Below, one piece after another: positions 20,550 to 31,237 of a stretch of DNA of 64,000 nucleotides (within the stretch, counting starts at the first letter, position 1; every line of letters starts with the position of its first letter). A program made the translations under genes and the position numbers. The notes under the pieces are model-generated. The model had not been told where the DNA came from and did no database searches. It saw nothing but the letters and a program-made list of their open reading frames with translations. Location: positions 434,001 to 498,000 of the forward strand of contig JACVRA010000128.1 in NCBI GenBank assembly GCA_019828545.1, read 5' to 3'. The stretch is from Paracamarosporium sp. OC-R06-R3 (lineage: Eukaryota; Ascomycota; Dothideomycetes; Pleosporales; Didymosphaeriaceae).

Positions 20550-22441
20550 CTATCCTACTAGCGGTACATATTCCTTCGAAAACATTCCCTCAGGCACCCT
20601 CTTCCACTGCCCTTTCTCATCCAACTTGTCCTCCACCTTCTCCCACTCTGCCCTCACAGCTTCAGCCTTCTTCTCGCTCCTCGGAGTAATCACCACCGGA
20701 AAATCATCCGGTCGTACCAACACTCCGTCTGTCAGCGCATCCGCATCGGGCACGATATCGTTGCCATGCTCATCTTTAGCTAAGGTGAAATCAAACGCCC
20801 ATAGCAGGCGCGCAATGGCAAGGAAGAGCGAGCGCTCGGCGATGTGCGTACCCTGGCATAGCCGACGTCCCGCGCCGAAAGTGTAGTGGTCGCGCTTGGA
20901 GGCATCAGCGTTGTGTGCTGCTTGCGATGCAGTTTGAAAATCGGAGGCGTAGCGAGGGGGGTCAAAGGTGCGTGGATTGGGGAAGTGTGTTTCATCGTTG
21001 TGAAGTGCCCTACGCAATGAAATGTGAGTCTCTTCTTTGGTGCCCAAAGACCAGTCTTGGGATAGCCTACCACACGTTCAACATTACACTTGCTCCCTTC
21101 GGAATCCTGTACCCTTCATATACATCATCTCTCGTTGGTGCTCTCACCACCCCTAGGATCGGGGTAGGCATCCACCTCAAGCTTTCCTTCACGCATCCGC
21201 GGATATACTGCATACGTGGTTCGTCCTCCATTGTGGGAAGGTGATCACCGCATACACGGTCAATTTCCTTCTGTGCAGTACGGGCAACGTCTGGGAAAAT
21301 GAGCATGGCTTGAACAAAGCCAATGAGCGTGCTCCAAGTGGTGTCCGAGCCGGCTTCGTGTAGACTACCTAGGAGATAGGAGGCTTGGTTATCCGAGAGA
21401 GTATCAGATTTATCCTGAGCCTTCGACTGGGCGAGGACCACGTCGGCGGCGAAGGAAGGCTAGCGATGTTAGTGACGATCAAAGACGCTGGTTACTGAAT
21501 AACTTGAGGTTCTCATGCGTAAACTTACGTTTGCAGTTCCATTCTGCACGGCGCGTTTTATGGCGTTCCAATGGAGGAGATAAAGCTTGAGCTCTTTCGC
21601 ATGAAGGAACCTCGCTTTCTTCTTCACCGGAACAAGAATATCCGGTAGGCGCTGCAGGACTGGGAAGACATCCAAGAGCTGGGCTTGGACGGTTCCGAAG
21701 GTGGAAGCCCAGTCTTCTACACACTATCATCGGATATCAGTGCCGTTTTCACGTATTTCGAGCGGACGAACTAATGTCCCATACTTCGGATAAAAGCTTA
21801 CCTCAAATAACGTATGCATATTCTCATCATCAATGCTGGTAGTCCTAAACCCAAACACCATTTGCGTAGTCAACGCATTCGTGTACCTCCGCATATGGTC
21901 CACCCATCTATCGGGACTTTCCAGAAAACCAAGTAACATCTGCCTGTTCTCAAGGTCTTGGTACGGCACATAACTTTTGCTCGCGTTGATGTTCAGATGG
22001 TCGTGCACTAAAGTCCGCATGAAGCGCCACGTTTTACCGTACTCCTGTCCTCACAATCAGCATCTTTCTTTCCTATTTGGCGATCGATTTGCCTACCATC
22101 AGCAACATTCTCATCCATCCACTGATCATTTGCCCAATATACAGCGGTGGTCGGTCGGAATATATGCCAGACCTCTTATCCAACAACTCTTTCACCGCCT
22201 GATCTGACGACAGGACGATCATGACATTACTAGGGCCTAGCATGAGCGAGTAAATCGGTCCGTATTCCTCTGCCCATTTCTTGAATTGATGCCAGGGTTT
22301 GGAAGGAGGTATTTGGTGCAGGTTTCCGAAGAATGGGATGGTGGGTGGGCCGGGAGGAAGGTCCCTTGCACGACTCCCGACATTGCGATAACGATAGATA
22401 ACTGCCAAGAAAGCAGCTAGGGCAAGGACTTGCGCATACAT
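20550..22441 (-). CDS. cytochrome P450 monooxygenase, five exons
   Basis: Exons, in transcript order, are 22441-22097, 22044-21802, 21723-21529, 21459-21071 and 21009-20550; introns of 52-78 bp are all GT-AG. The protein has 543 residues. An N-terminal membrane anchor (residues 3-18) is followed by the proline hinge RDLPPGPPTIPFFGNLHQI. The I-helix oxygen-activation motif is AGSDTT (about 297-302), the K-helix ExxR is ESLR (353-356) and the haem loop is FGAGRRLCQG with Cys442 as the iron ligand. All core P450 elements are intact. The overall text is similar to fungal CYPs of the O-methylsterigmatocystin-oxidoreductase type, but I cannot fix the CYP family. No biosynthetic core gene is adjacent. 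It converges on the coiled-coil gene. A TATA-like element at 22500-22507 lies about 60 bp upstream of the ATG. Confidence 0.93.
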
Positions 22442-23545
22442 GATGCTTGAGTTGGGAAGTGAGTAGGGAAGTTGAAGGTCAGTGGCATCTCACACGTCTA
22501 CTATATATGCTGAATTGCGTCGCATAGTAGCGGGGTCGGTGAGTAGGCGCAGGGTTGTAGGCACGTCGGCTGTAATCGGCCGACTCCCATTCCAGTAAGT
22601 ATCCTCGATGGAAATCAACAGGGCTGACCTATCACAAGGTCGTGGTCACTGCCGCGTATAATGAGCAAAATACTCGTGTTGGGCGGTGTTGCATTTTACG
22701 GTATCACTGCGTGCGGTACTCCGCAATGATACGCGTACATTATTCATACGCTTCTTCTCGTTCCATTTTCTTGGACAATCCCTTGGGGTGAACGATCTAT
22801 AAAGCACTTGAGTGCACTGCGGACAGACGGAGAGCATCGCGTGTGGTACACTACGCGAGCTCTCCTGATTTGGAGCGATCGGCTGTATACACGTCAATGC
22901 ATTGGCTATGTCGCCTAACTACGTTTGAAGTTTGGTGCTGACTGCACCGTCTGCTGGGCAGTAGGTGTAGGGCTTAGTATATTGCACGCATGCTATATGC
23001 GGAGCTCCGCCAAGGCAATTACCTCTTGGTAGTGGGTCGCTTCGTACATGATTCGGGAGCGGTGTGTTAGTATGAGGCTCTAGGTGCGGGGAACCTTGGA
23101 GGGGATAGAAACTTATTGTAGAACCGGCCACTTTTGCATGTGCAATTGCACGACTTTGATCTAATGTAAGAGGTGTTTTTTGCTTCATCAAGTAGAAATC
23201 GGGAGTTGGTGAAGTGTAAGAGAAAGTCGAGCAGCTAAGGTGCTGTTCAACTTCAGTGCAAGCGAATTTCCTATTGCGGTGCATTGCGCTAAAGTCTTAC
23301 TCCTCGCTTGCCAGCTCAATGGACAAATGATCTTGTTGTCAAACGTGTTTATTCATGAAGCTTGTGAGGCGGTCTGTCTCAGAGAAAACTAGAATAGCCG
23401 TTCAGACCGAGCATCTTCACCATACGCCTTGCGCTAATAGCACAATCACATAAGAAACCTCACTATCTAACCACGCAACGTCTGTTAACCACTTGAATAC
23501 TATGTAGCCAGATGAAAAGCAACTGACAGTTCATACGGCTAGGTA
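22442..23545. other. gene-free intergenic region
   Basis: About 1.1 kb lies between the P450 start and the 3' end of the BTB-like gene. A TATA-like word (ctatatatgc) at 22500-22509 fits the P450 promoter. Two minus-strand open frames (22646-22897, 22919-23284) lack motifs and coding character. Nothing else is seen. Confidence 0.4.
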
Positions 23546-25399
23546 CTACGCCGTGCCCGGCCTCCTATACGGAACCTCCCAGTCCCACATTTCGTCCCTA
23601 TCCCGTTCCATATCGCTATATCTGGCTACAACTGACCCTCTCGGTCTACTGTTCACACTGATGATTCTCTTCAACATCTCACCATCAACATACTTACTTA
23701 GGAACTCCATCCCTCCTCGTGGAACCGGTTTTCTGCTAATCAAGCCCCTGGTGGGTCTCTCATTCGTCGACTGGCGATGCTCAGGCCTATCATTTTCAAG
23801 CGATCTAATGGATGCAACGGACCAGGAACGTGTAGTGCGGCGGCGAGGTGTAGGTGTGCGGGCGAGCTTGAAAGATTGAACGATTGGCTTTGTGGTCGGA
23901 GAGAAGGGAGGAAACGGCGTAGAGAGAGACTGATTTGGTATGTTTTGTGAGATTGAAGCGAAGAGAGAATGAGGATCTCTGATAGTCACTGGAGGATTCA
24001 TGTTATTCGGATCGTTGAAGAAATTGGGACCAAGCGTGTCACTGTGATCTCTCCAGAAATCCAAAAGTTGCAGTGACTCGTCAGCAAATTCAGGCAGTGT
24101 GGCACTACCTCTTATTGTTGAATTGTTATGTGCGCCTTGTATTGATCTGGGGGAATGGTCGGCTGAAGGTGTCCTTATTGGGGAGGCTTTTGGTGGCGTT
24201 ATGGATTTCCCAAGACCTTTTCGAATAATGGGATGCAAGATCGGGGGTGTAGGTAGAATAGGGCTTGAGGTTTGCTGCCTCTGCATTTCGGCGTGAATGT
24301 TGGTGTTAGCGATAATTGCTAGCGCCTTTGGATGTATTCGTAAAGCTGGAGGTAGGTGCTGCAATTCCGTTTGTGAGGACAGTGGTCTGGTATGATGTTG
24401 GTCCTGTTCGTTTAGCGGATGTGTTTTCTGTCCCGCAGTGCGGTTGCTAGATGTTGGTGCAGGGACATCTCTTGCGCTTTGTAGCTTCCACGTAGCAGGG
24501 GTTATGGTTTTACTTTCGGTACTTCGTTGGCCCGTAGGTTTCGGTTCCAGTAACTCAAATCGGTCTTTTCTTCGTGATTCAGAAAACATGGTGTCTCGTG
24601 ATACCGACTCGCGTGTTGGAACCTCGTTTGCTGCAGCCACACTGTCTGCTTTGAGCATAGCAACATCTATCTCGACTCCTCTCTCTACTCTTGTCTGCGG
24701 AACTGAATCTTTATTATTGACGACTCCTTTGGTATTGATGACTCCTTTGGTATTGATGTTATTTTCTCTTTTTCCAGTCTCTTTAATAGTCTCGATATAA
24801 TCCTTGATCCTTCTCCCACCAATCAATCCCTTCATCCAACCCACCAAGACTCCCGCCTTATGCATTTCAATCTGAAACATATGTCCAAGTATAAAGCTCA
24901 ACAAATCATCGCTCACAATATTCCTTACGATCTCCCAGAGGTAGTCCAGAAGCTCCAAATCAGGCTCCTGACTGGGTATAAGCCACTGCTCAAGTTGACC
25001 CAGTATATACCGCTGAAACGCCGCGTCGTCGAATCTCGATCCAAGGATGTGTGCTTGGACAAGATCAAAACATTCACGCCAGATGAGCGTGTGGTGTGGC
25101 TGTGGAACAGGACCGTTCTTATCATGTAGGAAGAGCGGCGCGTTGTCGAATTCTAGCCACCACACGTAGAGTTTGAGAGCTGCAGGCTCAACATCTGGTA
25201 CTTCGATGACGATATTGTCATTACTTTGAGGAGCGAGTGTTATTCGTTCTCTAAGGTATGTTGATCTCTTGGCCACTGTAATGGGAATGTAAACGGAGCG
25301 TTGCGCGACGTCGTTTTCGAGGGTCGTCTGCCCGGCTAGCAGATGGACTGTTTGCAGCGGCTTCCCAAACGTAGGGTATTCTGAAATTTTTGGAGACAT
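23546..25399 (-). CDS. BTB/POZ-like domain protein with disordered C-terminus
   Basis: The frame runs from 25675 to 23546 without introns. I place the start at 25399, where the ATG has a good context and MSPKISEYPTFGKPLQT leads directly into the domain; the upstream ATG at 25675 would add 92 residues. That gives 617 residues. The first 200 show a BTB-like fold: TVHLLAGQTTL, then VAKRSTYLRERITL and IVIEVPDVEPAALKLYVWWL, followed by a helical region (CFDLVQAHILGSRFDD) as in fungal BTB proteins. An exact 18-bp duplication at 24722-24757 encodes two INTKGV units. The remaining 400 residues are Pro/Ser/Thr-rich and look disordered. It probably serves as an adaptor; the partner is unknown. It is divergent from the gene at 25852. 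Confidence 0.68.
   Translation of the reverse strand: MSPKISEYPTFGKPLQTVHLLAGQTTLENDVAQRSVYIPITVAKRSTYLRERITLAPQSNDNIVIEVPDVEPAALKLYVWWLEFDNAPLFLHDKNGPVPQPHHTLIWRECFDLVQAHILGSRFDDAAFQRYILGQLEQWLIPSQEPDLELLDYLWEIVRNIVSDDLLSFILGHMFQIEMHKAGVLVGWMKGLIGGRRIKDYIETIKETGKRENNINTKGVINTKGVVNNKDSVPQTRVERGVEIDVAMLKADSVAAANEVPTRESVSRDTMFSESRRKDRFELLEPKPTGQRSTESKTITPATWKLQSARDVPAPTSSNRTAGQKTHPLNEQDQHHTRPLSSQTELQHLPPALRIHPKALAIIANTNIHAEMQRQQTSSPILPTPPILHPIIRKGLGKSITPPKASPIRTPSADHSPRSIQGAHNNSTIRGSATLPEFADESLQLLDFWRDHSDTLGPNFFNDPNNMNPPVTIRDPHSLFASISQNIPNQSLSTPFPPFSPTTKPIVQSFKLARTPTPRRRTTRSWSVASIRSLENDRPEHRQSTNERPTRGLISRKPVPRGGMEFLSKYVDGEMLKRIISVNSRPRGSVVARYSDMERDRDEMWDWEVPYRRPGTA
24722..24757. repeat. perfect tandem duplication, 18 bp x 2, in coding sequence
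   Basis: Unit gactcctttggtattgat occurs twice in immediate succession. On the minus strand each unit encodes six residues (INTKGV), so the duplication keeps the frame of the BTB-like gene. A third, degraded copy (VVNNKDS) follows. Confidence 0.85.
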
Positions 25400-25851
25400 C
25401 GTGATAAGTCGCGGCGGGTTTGTGGTTGCTTGAGGCCTAGCTGGGAATGCGGTGCTTGGTCCTGTTTTCCTCTGCTCAACGTGTAGTGTTATGATTGTCG
25501 ACACGGAGGTGCGCACCAAGTTAATCTTGCCATCATGGAGTTTGGTAACTTTGAATGTACCAACACCCTTCAAGACCTTCCACATCATCACATACGCTCC
25601 CTTCACGAATTGATGGCGTTGCAACACTTTTTGATCTAGCAACGACATTCCATGCTTCCCTTCACGATATTCCATCGCTGAGCAAACCAGTTTCGAACGA
25701 CGTATGAAACGGCATCAAAACCCAGGATGAAGCTCTGGATATACCTACGACCATCAAGATTCCAATTCTTGAAGACTCATTAGTGATCAAGTCTCCCTAG
25801 CGACGATCTTCCGGACCAACTTCCACCACGACGCGCAAATTGGTAAAACCC

Positions 25852-27285
25852 ATGCCGACTGCAAAGAAGCGGCCGAAGGGCGAAATTCGACCACTCATAA
25901 TCGGGTCCCCTCAAAATTTCAAGAAAGGATCATCTGCGACGGATCTGCTACTTGAATTAGGAATACCAACTTTGAGAGGCGGTTATAGTGATGCAACCGG
26001 GGCAGCTTTGGCATTGGATTCCTCGGAGGGTGACCAAGAGAGCCTGGTATCGTTGAGGACGTTTGCGGAAGAGTATAGACTTCCACGACGTACAACCGCA
26101 AAGGTGCCTCCGTTGGCACATCAGAACACAGCTCCTTCAAAGGTGTCGCGGGTCAATCCGCTTAGATTGAATCCGCCAGAGATGCCGTCACGGGCCGCAC
26201 CGTTGCCACCTACTGTCGAGTTAACAGGAAGCAACACGTTGCGTACGGAGAATGTTAAGGTGTATAATCGGGATAACGGTAGAAATCATACTGATGAGAA
26301 TTCGAGACTGTCCCCGTATAACGTGGTGTGTGGGAGTTTCGAGATTCGGTCACCGTGTGTCCTGACAGTTGCACAGGTTGAGAACACAGCATCGCCGGAA
26401 CCAAAATCTTCAACATTCTCGGGTCATACCTCACCTCCTATCGAAGCCACAAGTCAAAAGGCATCGACAAGTGCCAACCGAGCCCAAAGCTCTCACTCGC
26501 CCGCCATCGGATCGCTCCCGCTCGAAATGAGAGAGCCGTTGAAGATCTGGCAAAAATACGTAAGGACAGGTATGATCGACGTGGAAATATGCTCTGAGGC
26601 TCTTGACGGGGATGGAAACTACACTTGGGCGCACTGCTGGGGACTCTTCAGTATCTACGAGTTCGGTGCCTCGTTCATGAACGATGTCGAATTCGCTGAC
26701 CGCGTCATGGACTTGTTGTGCAAGAAAATTGAGCCGGGCAAGGCAGCCGATGTCGATACGATAGGCTTGATTTTCACTGGGGAAAATATCTCGTCGCGGC
26801 TGAAACGCCTTGTCGTGGATCGGTGTGTAGATGCTGGAGTAGAGAACTTCCATCACAGCTTCACTAAATATCTGCCTCATGACTTTTCGGCCTTTGCACT
26901 CGAGGCCGCGATGGAACGATTGACTTGTTCTGACTGGTTCCAACGGTCTGAATCGCCATGTCGGTATCATCGACATAGAAAACCCGAGGACTGCTATTTG
27001 CGCAAGTTCGCCAACGAGCGCGATAGACGAGTGGTAGAGAATAGGAAGATGAGGAAAGATCTAAAGGGGACGAAGGTACGCTTTGAGCTGGAGGCAATCG
27101 AATCCAAGCAGTCAATCTTCGACACGAGTAATGTCAACGAGCTAGATGGATGCGCTGGAGCAAGCCGAAAGCAGAGCGATAAGCTTGCAGAAATCGACGA
27201 AGGAGAGGAAGGCAATGAAAATAAACCGACAGACGGTGAGACGGTGACTGGCAAGTCTCGAGGGGCAATATTTAGATACAAGTGA
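25852..27285 (+). CDS. hypothetical protein, divergent partner of the BTB-like gene, 477 residues
   Basis: This is a single-exon frame. Translation from the ATG at 25852 gives MPTAKKRPKGEIRPLIIGSP; the frame is open slightly further upstream but only with TTG. The first 210 residues are basic and disordered. From about residue 220 comes an ordered domain: LPLEMREPLKIWQKYVRTGM, DGDGNYTWAHCWGLFSIYEF, FADRVMDLLCKKIEPG, and a Cys/His-containing SPCRYHRHRKPEDC segment. This resembles the helical region that follows the BTB domain in some fungal BTB proteins, so the two divergent genes may be functionally related. There is no signal peptide or membrane segment. The tail is charged (EIDEGEEGNENK). 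No specific function is assignable. Confidence 0.65.
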   Translation: MPTAKKRPKGEIRPLIIGSPQNFKKGSSATDLLLELGIPTLRGGYSDATGAALALDSSEGDQESLVSLRTFAEEYRLPRRTTAKVPPLAHQNTAPSKVSRVNPLRLNPPEMPSRAAPLPPTVELTGSNTLRTENVKVYNRDNGRNHTDENSRLSPYNVVCGSFEIRSPCVLTVAQVENTASPEPKSSTFSGHTSPPIEATSQKASTSANRAQSSHSPAIGSLPLEMREPLKIWQKYVRTGMIDVEICSEALDGDGNYTWAHCWGLFSIYEFGASFMNDVEFADRVMDLLCKKIEPGKAADVDTIGLIFTGENISSRLKRLVVDRCVDAGVENFHHSFTKYLPHDFSAFALEAAMERLTCSDWFQRSESPCRYHRHRKPEDCYLRKFANERDRRVVENRKMRKDLKGTKVRFELEAIESKQSIFDTSNVNELDGCAGASRKQSDKLAEIDEGEEGNENKPTDGETVTGKSRGAIFRYK

Positions 27286-27944
27286 GTCAGGCGTCATCGC
27301 AGCGTTAGGTCTTGAGACCAGGAGTGTGTCAACGGAGGAGCCGGCATTGCTTCAAGAGTGGCCGCTCTTGAACCGGATTAGCTTTTCTGATGGTCTTTTA
27401 CTACCTGGAGCTTATCCTAAGTCCTTTATCAGCTGTTGAACATACATCAGCGGTCGTAGAGCATGTGCCAGTGGCCTTGTAATGCAAGCGGTAGCAATTT
27501 GGATGACACGAGGGTTGCGCATTCTGTACGAATGCCAGACTGAATTGTTCAATGAGCGAACTTTTCCTTACCGTTAGCATTTCTACTTGTAAAAATGTAA
27601 GAATAGTAAAATTGAGTCGTTTTCTGTGGCTTTCCAACGGCGCGAGCTTTGCTGCGAGGTACTTATACTTCGTACGCCTCTCCATGTCAAGCTCGCACCT
27701 TGCATGGCAATACCAGTACCTCGACAAACATAAGTAAGTTTAAGTAATAATAGCGGCAGCATGTATGAAGGCCGACATCCGCATGCTGAAGCGACAAGAG
27801 CACGCCCGTAGCACCAGCTCGGTGCTCACCCACGCTAACGCCGTGCTAATTCCGGACAACAGCGAGCTCACCATCTGCTTTTTACCATCTCACATCCCTC
27901 TTCTACACTCTCACAATGTGACAAGACTCCACCTCAAGCCCACA
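27286..27944. other. intergenic spacer
   Basis: These 659 bp lie between two plus-strand genes. The frame of the PEBP gene is open upstream to 27765, but those residues do not look like the family. No other gene is supported. Confidence 0.4.
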
Positions 27945-28559
27945 ATGTGGCTCCTCCGCATGCTAGAATACTGTCTCGGGCGGCTTCTCTACCGCCGCCG
28001 CGGTTACGACGCCGACTGCCTCTTCAACAGTCTACCGTTCAAGTCCCACCCGAAGCCCACCATACCCCTCGAATCGCCCGACTGCGGGATTTCAGGTTCC
28101 AAACTCGGAGACGAATATTCTGCTTTCGGTGCCGGGCGCATCCCGAGCTTCACATGGCCCGCTGCCTCTCCGAATGTCAAGGAATTCCTCTTCTTAGCCG
28201 AAGATCCAGACGCACCGCTCGGTCACTCAAACGTCCACGGCATATATCTTGGTATACCGCCTACGACGACGTCATTATCGCCGGAAGACTTAGAAGTGGT
28301 AGAGGATAAGGACGGTGTGAAGGCTGTCAAGAGCGGATGGCGCGTAGGCAAGAATCGTAGAGGGTGGGTGTACGTCCCTGCGCGGCCGCCGAGGGGACAT
28401 GGCCCGCATAGGTACTTCTTTGAGCTGGTGGGTCTGAGTGAGAAGTTGGATCTGGAGAAGATGGGCAAGGTGCCGACGAAGGAGGAGGTTGTGAGGGAGA
28501 TTGAGGGCAAGGTCGTTGAGTGGGGGAGATGGGATGCTACATATGAAAGTCGGGTGTAG
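27945..28559 (+). CDS. phosphatidylethanolamine-binding protein (PEBP) family
   Basis: Starting at the ATG at 27945 (MWLLRMLEYCLGRLLYRRRG), the protein has 204 residues; an ATG at 27765 would add 60 residues that do not match the family. Family motifs are in order: IPSFTWPAASPNVKEFLFL, the DPDAP motif at residue 87 with the adjacent GHSNVHGIYLGIP ligand-site segment, and GHGPHRYFFELVGL. These form the anion- or phosphate-binding pocket of PEBP/YbhB-like proteins. It is a small soluble protein that could bind phospholipid head groups or inhibit proteases or kinases, as relatives do. The N-terminal hydrophobic, basic helix may attach it to membranes. Confidence 0.85.
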   Translation: MWLLRMLEYCLGRLLYRRRGYDADCLFNSLPFKSHPKPTIPLESPDCGISGSKLGDEYSAFGAGRIPSFTWPAASPNVKEFLFLAEDPDAPLGHSNVHGIYLGIPPTTTSLSPEDLEVVEDKDGVKAVKSGWRVGKNRRGWVYVPARPPRGHGPHRYFFELVGLSEKLDLEKMGKVPTKEEVVREIEGKVVEWGRWDATYESRV

Positions 28560-28840
28560 GGCATTGCTGAAAAGGCCCGCGAACCAGATGTTTCTCAATA
28601 ATATATGCTTCAATAATCTTGTATTTGCGACTTCATGATGATGCTGTTGACTTACGATGGGCATGCGTATGATGTGCTTTGCCATTACCGTCTACGTGCA
28701 ATGAAGTCCGACCTGTCTCATGCCTGCAAACTATGGCGAATACGTTCTACGTTACTAATGAAAGAGGAGAAAGAGACAAAAAGAATTTGCACAGTCCTTC
28801 TGGAAGAAAAAAGAGGAAAAGAAGACTTTCGCCAAAAAGA

Positions 28841-28922
28841 TGCCCACACCCCGAATCGAACGAGGGATCTTGTCATAACGCAGGTATACGAGTGACACGC
28901 TGTACCACTAAGCCATGCGGGC
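28841..28922 (-). tRNA. tRNA-Thr(CGT) with 10-nt intron
   Basis: On the minus strand the sequence folds as a full cloverleaf. Acceptor GCCCGCA pairs with TGTGGGC (one G-U). The D stem is GCT/AGC, the anticodon stem TGTCA/TGACA, and the T stem CCTCG/CGGGG around a TTCGATT loop. The anticodon loop is split: C-T, then CGT at plus positions 28888-28890, then A, followed by a 10-nt intron at 28877-28886 and the last loop base. Position 28841 gives discriminator A. Anticodon CGT reads ACG (Thr). The intron sits just 3' of position 37, the normal eukaryotic place. No CCA is encoded, as usual for eukaryotes. Confidence 0.88.
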
Positions 28923-29627
28923 GTCAAATCTCTGAGATTATACAGATTTACTTTTTCCAAAATGTCAAGTATTATATACCAGCATATTCGAACGGAAAGA
29001 GATATCTGTCCGGGAAGTTCGCAGGAGATCTCCTCCTGATGCAAGAATATGTGTGTAAGTGGACCCCGCATCGCCAGCCTCGGCTACGTGGGGCTCGTAA
29101 TGAGTTAGACATGTGCGATACCTTGCATTTCCACGACCAACAAAGAGAAGTAGACACGGCACATGCCTATCGCTATTGTGCTATGGATGATCCAAGCATA
29201 CCTATTTTAAACTCAGAGCATCAAAGCGCGTCTCTGTTCCCGCCAGGTGTAAAAAAATCTGCCCTTTCATCTCAAAGCTAATCCTCGTCGGACCAAGCAA
29301 CCCACTAGCGTAGTACAGTCATCGAAAGGGCGTTTGTAAATTTGCTATTTGCGTGCTCATAGAGAGCCAAAAGGAAGCCATGTTTAATCTTTCAGGTACA
29401 AGAGCAGTTCCGCGCGATGGCTGTCAAAAGCGCGTCCTAAACTCCGGTTTATGTCCGACGCGTCTGAAGCGCCGAATTCCAGCTTTCCTCCTTCCATCCT
29501 CGCGCGATTTGGTTCAGTCTTCACTTGATACTTGTTCATCGAGACAGCCTGGATCGATGGCCGCACAATCCTCTACGTAAAGCCTAGAGCCACCATCGAT
29601 CCTTCGCCGCTCGGCACACCGCCTGTC
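28923..29627. other. intergenic region after the tRNA gene
   Basis: The 705 bp before the methyltransferase-like gene contain no supported gene. From about 29532 the frame of that gene is open without an ATG, so an upstream exon is possible. T-rich tracts that could end Pol III transcription lie on the minus strand at 28796-28840 (AAAA runs on the plus strand). Confidence 0.4.
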
Positions 29628-30194
29628 ATGAACGCGTACAGCGACACCTTCGACCCCGAATACGACGTCGAACCAGAGAAGCCACCACCACCACCACGGC
29701 TCGGTGAAAAGCCCACCGTACATCCCGGCTGCTGTCTCGCCCTCAGCGCACCTTTCCTCGCGCACCTGCAGACTCTCCTCACACAAGTGCCGGCCTTCAC
29801 CCTCTCAATAGGCAGTGGGTACGGCCTCCTCGAAGCCCTCCTCCTCGAACCACCGTACAACGTCAACATTGTTGGCGTAGAGGTTCAGCCTAGCCCAAAC
29901 ACACACTTACCGAGTACACACCACCGTACGGTGGCTGGGTCGCGGTTCTTGGAACCGCTTGCCCAGGAGGCGAAGGCATGGGTCTTTGTGTATCCGAGAA
30001 GAGTGGGCTTGGTAGAGGAGTATTTGAGAGAGTATGGTGAGGGGAGTGTGGAGAGAGTGGTGTGGATTGGGCCGACAGCGGATTGGGAAGATTACAAGGG
30101 CGTATTTGGGGGGTGGTGTGTTGAGGCGAGGGGTGCGGATGAAATTGGTGGGAGGGCGTGGGAGATGATCGCTATTGCACGGAAGACATCATGA
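29628..30194 (+). CDS. small protein with methyltransferase-like motif, 188 residues
   Basis: The first ATG in the frame is at 29628 (MNAYSDTFDPEYDVEPEKPP), giving 188 residues. The upstream 32 codons are also open and protein-like, so a missing first exon cannot be excluded. The motif FTLSIGSGYGLLEALLL followed by NIVGVEVQPSPN resembles motif I and the acidic-loop strand of SAM-dependent methyltransferases. The later VYPRRVGLVEEYL and VERVVWIGPTADWEDYKG fit the remaining strands. No membrane segment or signal peptide. Codon use is GC-rich in the first half. The methyltransferase call rests only on the fold-like pattern; the substrate is unknown. Confidence 0.55.
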   Translation: MNAYSDTFDPEYDVEPEKPPPPPRLGEKPTVHPGCCLALSAPFLAHLQTLLTQVPAFTLSIGSGYGLLEALLLEPPYNVNIVGVEVQPSPNTHLPSTHHRTVAGSRFLEPLAQEAKAWVFVYPRRVGLVEEYLREYGEGSVERVVWIGPTADWEDYKGVFGGWCVEARGADEIGGRAWEMIAIARKTS

Positions 30195-31237
30195 GAGGGG
30201 AACGACATACGTTAGGAATTGCAGACACGGCAGAATCTCTACGAGCGCTAGTCTCGAACCGGCTGTACACCTCCGGTAGACCACTCTTACCTTTCAGGTA
30301 TGGACGGATGCCGCGCTTCACAATCGCTCAGTGCATTGTCGCACACGACCTTCAGTTACTGGAACGATGTATGCGCTGCGGTCGGCGTAGCGCCTGATCC
30401 AGGTACCTAAACGCTGCGTTCGGTATGGCTACTCTTGGACGTATCATTGTGGTGGCCTGATGCGGTTATGTTTGTTGCAAAAGAAGCTTTAAGAAATGAT
30501 GAGCCAAATACAGGTATCATCGCTTTGTTCGCAGGCAGCATATGTCTGGGCGTTTTCCTGACTAAGAACAGGGTGCAATCGAAAACTCCCTCGAACTTGA
30601 GTAGCGACATAGTACTTCCCAGCACCAGTGAGACGTACTGTTCGACACGTAGATGCCTTTCAGTTGACAGCCCTCTGAAAGCAATCATGAGGTAGGCTTT
30701 TGTTTGCTAGTAATCAATTGGGAATGGGGCCTTGGAAAGCGATTACCTGGTAAGTTCGTATTCAAAGATAGCTCATGGCAGGAACCGCATTAGAGCAGAG
30801 CATGTGTTTAGCGTTTCTAATTTCGTACTCTACCATTCTGAGCCCGGTACATTTTCATCTACGACCTTCCTCACATCGATGTTTCGTTGTACTTCGTCCG
30901 GCTCCTATGGCTTCTCCCTGTTCTTTCATTTCCCTTTATCACGTTCATCCTACAAATATCAATTGGACAACATTATCGGTGGCGGGCCATTCGTTGTCAT
31001 CTCGTTGTTTCCAGACCTTTGTCCTACCGCACGCGCATCAAGCCGCAGTCTGTACAAACAAACGTTGAAATCGATATTTGCCATCCAAGTTCCTCCGTTG
31101 TCCACCGTTCTCAATTTTCATGACTTTCACAATTTCTAGATTCTGAACTTTCGTTCGATATCGCATTACATTGTGTTGTAGGGCAACACCCCTGCCTTTT
31201 TCCTCGTCTGATAATCTAGATCTTACCTATTCGCCAA
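30195..31237. other. gene-free intergenic region
   Basis: This 1-kb spacer lies upstream of the giant protein gene. Short open frames at 30435-30695 and 30732-31139 show no motif. The part just before 31238 probably holds the promoter and 5' leader of the large gene. Nothing else is seen. Confidence 0.4.

Noticed and set aside
20550..22441. Secondary-metabolite gene cluster around the P450
   Set aside because: No polyketide, peptide or terpene synthase, transporter or pathway regulator is next to it; the neighbours are coiled-coil and BTB-like proteins.
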